Assembly: GCA_019314105.1 (NCBI GenBank)
Contig: JAFCZY010000072.1
Coordinates: 1 to 7,638 of the forward strand
Reading direction: 5' to 3'
Length of the DNA: 7,638 nucleotides
From: Deltaproteobacteria bacterium
GTDB taxonomy: Bacteria > Desulfobacterota > Desulfobacteria > Desulfobacterales > Desulfobacteraceae
The notes under the pieces were generated by a model. It had not been told where the DNA came from and ran no database searches. It saw only the letters and a list, made by a program, of their open reading frames with translations. Shown piece after piece: positions 1 to 5,543 of the stretch (the stretch's first letter is position 1; the number at the start of each line of letters is the position of its first letter). The position numbers were made by a program, and so were the translations under genes.

Positions 1-69
1 GTTCAACAACCCTTTTTCATAGGCTTTTTGAGCTGCATCAAGAACAATTTTTTTGATCGTTAGTTTCAT
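1..69 (-). CDS. N-terminal fragment of a protein running off the left edge, possibly arginyl-tRNA synthetase
   Basis: Reading the minus strand from the ATG at 69 gives 23 uninterrupted codons (MKLTIKKIVLDAAQKAYEKG, then LLN) before the window ends. The start lies 8 bases past the TAG stop of the 149-residue gene upstream, so the two genes are probably co-transcribed. Only a weak purine stretch (GAG) precedes it, and translational coupling is plausible. The short amphipathic helix with a basic start resembles the beginning of some ArgS proteins, whose N-terminal domain opens with a helix of this type. That is an impression from 23 residues, too few to assign a family. The coding call is supported by the spacing and the open frame; the product is a guess. 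Confidence 0.5.
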   Translation of the reverse strand, partial: MKLTIKKIVLDAAQKAYEKGLLN

Positions 70-77
70 TATCAGCT

Positions 78-527
78 CTAATTTTCGTGTTCAGACGTAT
101 CTTCAGGGGTAAATTTAGGTGTGTCATCTTTGGAATCTATTTCTTTAATCTCATCTTCGTCAGTGGTCCCATCTTCCTCCAAAATCTTATCAATCTCTAC
201 ATCATCATCCAACTGGAAATCTTCCTCTTTGGGAAAAGCTTCGACATCATTATATTCAATAATAATTTTTTTTTCGCTGTCATTTTTAAAGAAGTCTATC
301 GTATTCTCAAACAGCTTATTAGAAAGGTATGAGGAAGGGAAAAAACTTCGCCGTCTCATCAATTTTAAAAAAGCCTGGGCCCCTTCTTCAGACGCCTTTG
401 CCATCTCTTCAAGGCTATACGCTTCTTCATGGAGCAGTATGACAACACCGGGATCCACTTCACTGGATTCCAAAATTGTGACTTTCCCACCTTTAATATT
501 TTTCTCAAATCTTATTTTTTGCTTCAT
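78..527 (-). CDS. Hypothetical protein with strongly acidic C-terminal tail (149 aa)
   Basis: I do not recognise the family. The start is well supported: ATG at 527 is preceded by AGGAG about 8 bases upstream on the minus strand, and a strong promoter lies at 568-595. Residues 1-80 look like a small folded domain: a basic start, a beta-rich stretch (KVTILES, then GVVILLHEEAY), a helical segment (SLEEMAKASEEGAQAFLKLM) and a basic patch RRR. Residues about 87-149 are dominated by Asp and Glu with hardly any hydrophobic residues after 115, so the tail is probably disordered. There is no signal peptide, membrane segment or cysteine motif, so it is likely cytoplasmic. The next minus-strand gene starts 8 bases after its stop, suggesting a two-gene operon. 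A Ser-rich reading of the opposite strand is its antisense shadow. Confidence 0.8.
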   Translation of the reverse strand: MKQKIRFEKNIKGGKVTILESSEVDPGVVILLHEEAYSLEEMAKASEEGAQAFLKLMRRRSFFPSSYLSNKLFENTIDFFKNDSEKKIIIEYNDVEAFPKEEDFQLDDDVEIDKILEEDGTTDEDEIKEIDSKDDTPKFTPEDTSEHEN

Positions 528-567
528 CTATTATCTCCTGTTGATTTGGTTAACTTAAAATCCTTTA

Positions 568-595
568 ACTATAGCGCAACTATTTTCCCTGTCAA
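568..595 (-). promoter_or_regulatory. Sigma-70-type promoter for the minus-strand gene pair
   Basis: On the minus strand, TTGACA (590-595) and TATAGT (568-573) are separated by 16 bp. The -35 box is a perfect consensus and the -10 box has five of six consensus bases. It lies about 40 bp upstream of the ATG at 527, which leaves a short leader carrying AGGAG. Confidence 0.75.
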
Positions 596-625
596 TGATA
601 AGATGGTTTTATCAAATTCTAATTT

Positions 626-649
626 TGTCACTTAAGGATGTCACTTAAG
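626..649 (+). repeat. Tandem 11-bp direct repeat upstream of the tRNA promoter
   Basis: TGTCACTTAAG occurs at 626-636 and again at 639-649 with two bases between copies, giving a 13-bp period. Each copy contains the palindrome CTTAAG. The second copy ends three bases before the -35 box of the tRNA-Ser promoter, so it sits where an activator site or upstream promoter element would lie. No regulator can be named from the sequence. Confidence 0.7.
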
Positions 650-651
650 TA

Positions 652-680
652 TTGACCTGTTTTGGGCAAAATGATATACA
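652..680 (+). promoter_or_regulatory. Sigma-70-type promoter of the tandem tRNA-Ser unit
   Basis: TTGACC (652-657) and TATACA (675-680) are spaced by 17 bp, and the first tRNA begins 15 bases after the -10 box. This leaves only a short 5' leader for processing. Both boxes match five of six consensus bases, and the position agrees with a stable-RNA promoter. Confidence 0.8.
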
Positions 681-695
681 ATCTGGGTTATTTTC

Positions 696-783
696 GGAGG
701 AGTGACTGAGTGGCCGAAAGTGGCGGTCTTGAAAACCGTTGAGTCGAAAGGCTCCGTGGGTTCGAATCCTACCTCCTCCGCCA
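696..783 (+). tRNA. tRNA-Ser, anticodon UGA
   Basis: The acceptor stem GGAGGAG (696-702) pairs with CTCCTCC (773-779), followed by discriminator G780 and an encoded CCA (781-783). The anticodon arm pairs 723-727 with 735-739 around a seven-base loop that carries TGA at 730-732. The T-arm loop contains TTCGAAT. A long variable arm lies between the anticodon and T arms, as expected for a class II tRNA, and total length is 88 bases with CCA. The anticodon reads UCA and, by wobble, other UCN codons. It is the first gene of a two-tRNA transcript. Confidence 0.96.
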
Positions 784-796
784 CAATACTACATGC

Positions 797-888
797 GGAG
801 AAATGGCCGAGTGGCTGAAGGCGCTCGCCTGCTAAGCGAGTATAGGTGTTGTTACCTATCTAGAGTTCGAATCTCTATTTCTCCGCCA
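797..888 (+). tRNA. tRNA-Ser, anticodon GCU
   Basis: GGAGAAA (797-803) pairs with TTTCTCC (878-884), then discriminator G885 and an encoded CCA (886-888). The anticodon stem CTCGC (824-828) pairs with GCGAG (836-840) around a loop with GCT at 831-833, which decodes AGC and AGU. A long variable arm (TATAGGTGTTGTTACCTATC, 841-860) folds on itself, the class II serine signature. It lies 13 bases after the tRNA-Ser(UGA) gene with no promoter between, so both are probably cut from one precursor that ends at the terminator at 904-940. Confidence 0.96.
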
Positions 889-903
889 CTAATAAATATT
901 CTG

Positions 904-940
904 GGGATTTTAAGCTTTGGCTTTCAATCCCTTTTTTTTT
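904..940 (+). terminator. Rho-independent terminator of the tRNA unit
   Basis: GGGATT (904-909) pairs with AATCCC (926-931). Inside it AAGC (912-915) pairs with GCTT (920-923) around a TTTG loop, separated by a small internal loop. The stem is followed at once by nine T residues (932-940). It lies 15 bases after the second tRNA and separates the tRNA unit from the dsr promoter. Confidence 0.85.
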
Positions 941-972
941 GTTTGGAGCTGCTGTTTTAGGCGCATTAACCC

Positions 973-1001
973 TTGACATAAAATTGAAGTCAGTTTATAT
1001 C
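973..1001 (+). promoter_or_regulatory. Probable promoter of the RsbRD_N-dsrMKJOP operon
   Basis: TTGACA (973-978, perfect consensus) and TATATC (996-1001) are spaced by 17 bp, just after the tRNA terminator. No other candidate of similar quality was seen before dsrM, and the first gene starts about 60 bases downstream. The predicted transcript has a leader of about 50 bases that is almost entirely A/U apart from its Shine-Dalgarno sequence. Confidence 0.7.
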
Positions 1002-1018
1002 CTTCTAACAATTATATT

Positions 1019-1060
1019 AAGGAGATATTATTATTTTTATATAATATTATTTAAAAAAAT
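1019..1060 (+). promoter_or_regulatory. Remote Shine-Dalgarno sequence and A/U hairpin in the operon leader
   Basis: AAGGAG (1019-1024) is the only Shine-Dalgarno-like sequence before the first gene, but it ends 36 bases upstream of the ATG at 1061. Directly after it, ATATTAT (1025-1031) is perfectly complementary to ATAATAT (1041-1047) with a nine-base loop. If the hairpin forms, the effective distance from AAGGAG to the ATG falls to 13 bases. A TAA in frame at 1052-1054 rules out an earlier in-frame start. The pairing and distances are read directly; a role in initiation is inference. Confidence 0.5.
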
Positions 1061-1576
1061 ATGGATTTAAAACAGATACTTAAGAAAAACAAGGGTGCCA
1101 TTGTAAAAGAATGGTTCCGGGCAACAATCGATACATATCCTGCACAAAGCGCAAAAATACTGGGGAAAGACTCCAACCGGTTTGACAATCCTGTAGGGGC
1201 GGCTACCCATGAAACCATTGAAGATGTCTTTGATCTTATCTTAGGTGATTTCAATCAGGAAATGCTTGAAAAGGCGCTTGATCCGGTCATCCGTATCAGA
1301 GCGGTACAGGCATTTTCTGCTTCAGAGGCTGTCAGCTTTGTTTTTGCCTTAAAAGAAATTGGCGAAAAGATTCTTGATGACAGTGTAATCAAAAAATTTG
1401 ACAAGCTTGTTGATAAGATCGCCCTGGCATCTTTTAACAGGCTTATGAAATGTAAAGAAGACATATTCCTTTTAAAGGCCACTGAAAGTAAACGGCGGAT
1501 TCACAGAGCCTTTGAAAGGGCAGGTTTAGTAGCTGAGCTGACGGAAGAAGATCTCCTTGGCTCGAAAAAATCTTAA
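1061..1576 (+). CDS. RsbRD N-terminal-domain (RsbRD_N-like) protein at the head of the dsrMKJOP operon
   Basis: This 171-residue soluble protein resembles the RsbRD_N domain, the N-terminal sensor-like module of RsbR/RsbRD stressosome proteins. Supporting features are the early WF and TYP pattern (residues 18-27), the block NPVGAATHETIEDVFDLIL (residues 43-61) and the helical block DPVIRIRAVQAFSASEAVSF followed by LKEIGEKIL. Almost the whole protein is helical, with no signal peptide or membrane segment. The STAS domain that follows RsbRD_N in stressosome proteins is absent; the protein ends soon after the domain with a charged helix (ESKRRIHRAFERAGL). From memory, similar short proteins occur next to dsrMKJOP in other sulfate reducers, but their function is not established to my knowledge. 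ATG 1061 is chosen because no other in-frame start fits the domain. dsrM begins 54 bases after its stop with no promoter or terminator seen between, so it is probably co-transcribed. Confidence 0.85.
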   Translation: MDLKQILKKNKGAIVKEWFRATIDTYPAQSAKILGKDSNRFDNPVGAATHETIEDVFDLILGDFNQEMLEKALDPVIRIRAVQAFSASEAVSFVFALKEIGEKILDDSVIKKFDKLVDKIALASFNRLMKCKEDIFLLKATESKRRIHRAFERAGLVAELTEEDLLGSKKS

Positions 1577-1577
1577 C

Positions 1578-1608
1578 ATGCATGACAAAATTTAGGTTTG
1601 TCCTGCAT
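1578..1608 (+). other. Intercistronic hairpin between the RsbRD_N gene and dsrM
   Basis: ATGCATGACAAA (1578-1589) pairs with TTTGTCCTGCAT (1597-1608) at 11 of 12 positions, the single mismatch being T1583 against C1603, around a seven-base loop. It begins two bases after the upstream stop codon and ends eight bases before the dsrM Shine-Dalgarno sequence. No T tract follows (AAAACAATGAGG), so it is not a normal rho-independent terminator. A role in mRNA processing or stability is inference. Confidence 0.65.
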
Positions 1609-1630
1609 AAAACAATGAGGTGGTTATAAT

Positions 1631-2650
1631 ATGAATCAAAAGTACTTGATCCCCCTGACAGCTGTTTTTCTGCTTTTTTTAGTAGCATACACAGGAGTTG
1701 AGGGAGCAGGGCTTCAGTGGTTCTTCGGAATTGTTTTTCCTTATGTAGCGATGATAGCCTTCCTTGCCGGATTTGTATATAAAGTTCTGGGATGGGCATC
1801 TTCTGCTGTCCCGTTCAGAATACCGACAACTTGCGGGCAACAAAAATCTCTACCATGGATAAAACAGAACGCCATTGACAACCCTGATACTTCAACCGGT
1901 GTATTTGTACGTATGGTTCTGGAAATTTTTCTTTTCAGGTCTCTGTTCAGAAACACAAAAGCAGCATTTAATAAAAATGCATCTAACCGGCTTTCCTATT
2001 CCTGGGAAATTTTTCTCTGGTTAGGCGCTCTTGCCTTTCATTACTCTTTTTTGGTGGTAATATTAAGACATTTCAGATTTTTTACCTCCCCTGTCCCCTC
2101 CTGTATCGACATGCTGGAATATATTGACGGAATTGTACAATTGGGGCTTCCCGGGATACTTTTATCCGGGGTTGTATTGCTTGCAGCAACCTTATTTCTG
2201 CTGGCAAGAAGAATCTTTGATGCCAAGGTTACCTATATCTCCCAGGCGGCTGATTACTTTCCGTTATTCCTTATCATCGGAATTGCAGCAACCGGTTTAT
2301 CCATGAGATATTTTACAAAGGTTGATATTATCGACATTAAAACACTTACCATGGGCCTTGTCACTTTCAGCCCGACAATTCCTGAAAGTGTTGGCGGCCT
2401 TTTTTATGGGCATCTTTTTCTGGTAAGTATTCTTTTCGCATATTTTCCAGCCAGCAAACTCATGCACATGGGCGGAATATTTTTAAGCCCCACAAGGAAT
2501 ATGGCAAACAATACCCGTGCAAAAAGACATATCAACCCCTGGAACTATGATGTGGAAACCCATACCTATGAACAGTATGAAGATCACTTCAGAGAAAAAA
2601 TGATTGAAGCCGGCCTGCCGGTGGATAAGCCACTGGATAAAAAGGAGTAA
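1631..2650 (+). CDS. dsrM: DsrM, diheme cytochrome b subunit of the DsrMKJOP complex
   Basis: DsrM is the NarI-like integral membrane cytochrome b that exchanges electrons with menaquinone and passes them to or from DsrK. The 339-residue protein has six likely membrane segments, near residues 5-22, 31-50, 127-146, 170-192, 210-227 and 254-274. Four histidines can ligate two b hemes: H137 and H147 (10 apart) and H261 and H279 (18 apart). These separations equal those of the E. coli NarI ligands H56/H66 and H187/H205, which suggests the pairs 137/279 and 147/261. The central loop (residues about 55-120) and the hydrophilic C-terminal tail (from about 285, NPWNYDVETHTYEQYEDHF) are much longer than in NarI. 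GAGGTGG sits 7 bases before the ATG. dsrK starts 3 bases after the stop. Confidence 0.96.
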   Translation: MNQKYLIPLTAVFLLFLVAYTGVEGAGLQWFFGIVFPYVAMIAFLAGFVYKVLGWASSAVPFRIPTTCGQQKSLPWIKQNAIDNPDTSTGVFVRMVLEIFLFRSLFRNTKAAFNKNASNRLSYSWEIFLWLGALAFHYSFLVVILRHFRFFTSPVPSCIDMLEYIDGIVQLGLPGILLSGVVLLAATLFLLARRIFDAKVTYISQAADYFPLFLIIGIAATGLSMRYFTKVDIIDIKTLTMGLVTFSPTIPESVGGLFYGHLFLVSILFAYFPASKLMHMGGIFLSPTRNMANNTRAKRHINPWNYDVETHTYEQYEDHFREKMIEAGLPVDKPLDKKE

Positions 2651-2653
2651 TAA

Positions 2654-4321
2654 ATGTCTGACGAAATCAAACCAGATGAATTATTAAATAAAATAGACTA
2701 TGGCCCCACAAAAAAATCAGAGCCGGCCAGTTGGATGGATACTTCGACCCAAATCAGGCCGGGAATGTATTGTTACGCGGCAAAAGCTGAAAGTGTAGAG
2801 ACATTGAGTCTGCCCAATGCCAGGCCCTGGAATCCTCTGGAAGATGACTGGAAACTGCCGGATAACTGGCAGGAAATTCTTCACCAGGGAATCAAGGAAC
2901 GTCTGGAAAAGTTCAGGACATTCAAAATATTCATGGATGTCTGTGTGCGCTGCGGCGCATGTGCAGACAAGTGTCATTTTTTCCTTGGAACGGGTGACCC
3001 CAAAAATATGCCGGTCTTGAGAGCTGAGCTGTTAAGATCTGTTTACCGAAACGATTTTACCACTGCGGGAAAAATTCTGCAGAAATTCCCCGGTGGACAA
3101 CGGCTCAATGGCGCAAGACCGTTGACTCTGGATGTGCTCAAGGAATGGTGGTATTACTTTTTTCAGTGTACGGAATGCAGGCGATGCTCCGTATTCTGTC
3201 CCTATGGAATTGATACGGCTGAAATTACGATCATGGGCAGAGAGCTGTTAAACCTTATCGGTCTGAATATTGACTGGATTGCCACCCCTGTTTCAAATTG
3301 CTTCCAGACAGGAAACCATCTGGGCATCCAGCCCCATGCCTTTAAAGACATGATCGATTTCTTTGTGGAAGATATTGAAGATGTGACCGGTGTCAATGTT
3401 GAACCTCAGATGAATATAAAAGGGGCGGATATTCTTTTCATCACCCCTTCCGGAGATGTTTTTGCAGATCCCGGAACTTACACCTGTGAAGGATACATGA
3501 TCCTGTTCAAATATCTCAAAGATAAATATGACCTGAATGTGACCTGGAGCACCTATGCATCAGAAGGCGGTAATTTTGGTTTCTTTACTTCACATGAGAC
3601 CATGAAACGACTCAACGCCAAGATGTATGCTGAAGCCAAACGCCTGGGTGTCAAATGGATTCTGGGCGGCGAATGTGGCCATATGTGGCGTGTCATTAAT
3701 CAGTATATGGATACCATGAATGGCCCTGCCGATTTCCTTGAAGAGCCCGTGAACCCCATTACCGGAACCAAATTTGAGAATTCCAAATCCACAAAAATGG
3801 TTCACATTACAGAGTTCACAGCCGATCTGATCAAACACGGCAAACTTGAACTTGATAAGAGCCGTAATGCCAACCGTATCATGACCTTTCATGATTCCTG
3901 CAACCCGGCAAGGGGAATGGGTCTTCTGGATGAGCCCCGATATATTATCGAAAACTGCTGCGATCATTTTTATGAAATGCCGCCCAACACCATTCGTGAA
4001 CTGACCTTCTGCTGCGGTTCAGGCGCTGGCCTGAATGCGGGTGAAAATATTGAGCTGAGAATGGCCGGCGGACTGCCAAGAGCCAATGCCGTAAAATATG
4101 TTCACGAAAAATTCGGTGTTAACAGTCTGGGAACCATTTGTGCCATTGACAGGGCAGCACTTCCAACCCTGATGGAATACTGGGTGCCGGAAGTGGAAGT
4201 TTGTGGAATCCATGAGCTGGTAGGAAACGCATTGATCCTGCCCGGTGAAAAAAGACGGACAGAAGATTTGAGGTTTGAACCCTTACCCGGCGTAGAACCA
4301 GAGGAGGAAGAAGATGAATAA
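2654..4321 (+). CDS. dsrK: DsrK, HdrD-like iron-sulfur subunit of the DsrMKJOP complex
   Basis: DsrK is the cytoplasm-facing, heterodisulfide-reductase-like subunit thought to act on the DsrC trisulfide, with electrons coming from DsrM. The 555-residue protein carries two ferredoxin-type [4Fe-4S] motifs, C97/C100/C103/C107 and C172/C175/C178/C182. The C-terminal half is CCG-domain sequence: GGEC (C341), HDSCNPARG (C416), CC (C435-436), FCCGSGAG (C453-454) and C496. This matches the cysteine set that holds the special catalytic [4Fe-4S] cluster of HdrB/HdrD proteins. There is no signal peptide or membrane segment. AAAGGAG at the end of dsrM lies 6 bases before the ATG. The acidic C-terminus (EPEEEEDE) is encoded by the purine-rich stretch that also holds the dsrJ Shine-Dalgarno sequence, and the gene overlaps dsrJ by 8 bases. 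Confidence 0.97.
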   Translation: MSDEIKPDELLNKIDYGPTKKSEPASWMDTSTQIRPGMYCYAAKAESVETLSLPNARPWNPLEDDWKLPDNWQEILHQGIKERLEKFRTFKIFMDVCVRCGACADKCHFFLGTGDPKNMPVLRAELLRSVYRNDFTTAGKILQKFPGGQRLNGARPLTLDVLKEWWYYFFQCTECRRCSVFCPYGIDTAEITIMGRELLNLIGLNIDWIATPVSNCFQTGNHLGIQPHAFKDMIDFFVEDIEDVTGVNVEPQMNIKGADILFITPSGDVFADPGTYTCEGYMILFKYLKDKYDLNVTWSTYASEGGNFGFFTSHETMKRLNAKMYAEAKRLGVKWILGGECGHMWRVINQYMDTMNGPADFLEEPVNPITGTKFENSKSTKMVHITEFTADLIKHGKLELDKSRNANRIMTFHDSCNPARGMGLLDEPRYIIENCCDHFYEMPPNTIRELTFCCGSGAGLNAGENIELRMAGGLPRANAVKYVHEKFGVNSLGTICAIDRAALPTLMEYWVPEVEVCGIHELVGNALILPGEKRRTEDLRFEPLPGVEPEEEEDE

Positions 4322-4709
4322 GAACGCTATCATCACAGGACTTATCATTTTTGTCCTGGCTGTGCTCTCACCGTTCTGGTTTAATATGATTACAGCCACC
4401 CAGGCAGCGCCTGAACCGAAACTTCTGGGTAAAGCCAAGACAGAAAAAAACTGTGTACTGAACAAATATGAGATGAGAGCCAATCACATGGCTCTCTTAG
4501 ATGAATGGAGAGATTCGGTGGTAAGGAATGCGGATAGGATGTACGAATCTGCCAATGGCCATTCATTTAATATGAGCCTTTCAACAGGTGAGAACTCCTG
4601 TCTGGGCTGTCATGAAGATAAGACAAAATTCTGTGACAAATGTCATACTTATGCTTCGGTTGATCCCTATTGCTGGGAATGTCACACAAACCCCAAGGAG
4701 ATTAGATGA
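4314..4709 (+). CDS. dsrJ: DsrJ, triheme cytochrome c subunit of the DsrMKJOP complex
   Basis: DsrJ is a small periplasmic triheme cytochrome c. The 131-residue protein starts with an uncleaved or cleavable Sec-type segment (hydrophobic residues 5-24; ATQA-AP near 28-33 is a possible cleavage point). It has three CXXCH motifs: CLGCH (96-100), CDKCH (107-111) and CWECH (120-124), all packed in the last 36 residues. C47, in KNCVLNKYEM, is the only other cysteine and sits where the family has a conserved Cys proposed as the distal ligand of one heme (His/Cys ligation). H58 and several methionines could supply other distal ligands. AGGAGG (4302-4307), inside the end of dsrK, is 6 bases before the ATG. 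The stop TGA overlaps the dsrO start, so translation is probably coupled on both sides. Confidence 0.96.
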   Translation: MNKNAIITGLIIFVLAVLSPFWFNMITATQAAPEPKLLGKAKTEKNCVLNKYEMRANHMALLDEWRDSVVRNADRMYESANGHSFNMSLSTGENSCLGCHEDKTKFCDKCHTYASVDPYCWECHTNPKEIR

Positions 4710-5530
4710 TGGAAAAGAGCAGAAGAAGCTTTCTTAAAGTAGCGGGTATTGCTGCCATCGGATTGGGTGCTGCTCCGGCAATGAACTTTGCTGCATCTGA
4801 TTCTCATGGTACCGCCCATGCGGTGAAAAGCAAAAACAAAAAAGCGCTTCACGCCCAACGCTGGGGCATGGTGATTGATACCAATAAGATTACGGATGAA
4901 GTGGTTGAAAGTATTGTCGAGGCCTGTCATAAAGCCCATAATGTACCTGATTTTAATATTGAAGTGGATGAGAAAAAATATCCCAATACAAGACCGGTTA
5001 ATCACAAGCAGGAAGTCAAATGGATCTGGGAAGAAGAATTCCATAATGCCTTTCCTGACAAGGAAGATGAGTTCCTGGCGGAAAAATTCCATGACCTGCC
5101 ATTTCTTGTCACCTGCAACCATTGCAAAAATGCCCCCTGTGTTCAGGCCTGCCCGACACAGGCGACATTTAAAAGAGAAGACGGCATTGTCATGATGGAC
5201 TTTCACCGCTGCATTGGATGTAGATTCTGTATGGCGGCGTGCCCATTTGGTTCCAGAAATTTTAATTTCAGGGACCCACGACCCTTTATTGAAGAAGTGA
5301 ATCCAACCTTCCCCACCCGGTCCAAAGGGGTGGTGGAAAAATGCAATTTCTGTGCTGAGCGGCTGGCTAAAGGCGAATTGCCTCATTGTGTGGAAGCCTC
5401 TGAAGGTGCCATCGTGTTCGGAGATCTTGAAGATTCTGAATCCGATATCCGAGTACTTTTGAATGAAAATTATACAATCAGACGTAAACAGTCTCTGGGT
5501 ACAGAGCCTTCTGTTTATTATATCATGTAA
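4706..5530 (+). CDS. dsrO: DsrO, Tat-exported periplasmic iron-sulfur subunit of the DsrMKJOP complex
   Basis: DsrO is the periplasmic ferredoxin-like protein that pairs with DsrP and DsrJ. A twin-arginine signal is clear: RRSFLKVAG (residues 6-14) followed by a hydrophobic, Ala/Gly-rich stretch to about residue 30. Two full [4Fe-4S] motifs follow, C137/C140/C145/C149 (CNHCKNAPCVQACP) and C169/C172/C175/C179 (CIGCRFCMAACP). A further set is C213, C216 and C228 with S232 where a fourth Cys is expected. At the N-terminal side only C74 remains of a first motif (MVIDTNKITDEVVESIVEAC). ATG 4706 overlaps the dsrJ stop as ATGA; the in-frame ATG at 4709 lies 8 bases from AAGGAG (4695-4700) and is equally possible, removing one Met. 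dsrP follows after 13 bases. Confidence 0.96.
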   Translation: MMEKSRRSFLKVAGIAAIGLGAAPAMNFAASDSHGTAHAVKSKNKKALHAQRWGMVIDTNKITDEVVESIVEACHKAHNVPDFNIEVDEKKYPNTRPVNHKQEVKWIWEEEFHNAFPDKEDEFLAEKFHDLPFLVTCNHCKNAPCVQACPTQATFKREDGIVMMDFHRCIGCRFCMAACPFGSRNFNFRDPRPFIEEVNPTFPTRSKGVVEKCNFCAERLAKGELPHCVEASEGAIVFGDLEDSESDIRVLLNENYTIRRKQSLGTEPSVYYIM

Positions 5531-5543
5531 AGGGAGCTAAAGT

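Noticed and set aside
121..558. Ser-rich 145-residue plus-strand reading frame
   Set aside because: It is the antisense of the acidic minus-strand gene. That gene has a Shine-Dalgarno sequence and a consensus promoter, while this frame has neither.
739..960. 73-residue plus-strand reading frame
   Set aside because: It runs across both tRNA-Ser genes and the terminator, so its codons are explained by RNA structure.
4682..5386. 234-residue minus-strand reading frame
   Set aside because: It lies opposite dsrO, whose Tat signal and cysteine motifs prove the plus-strand frame. Its length reflects codon bias on the coding strand.
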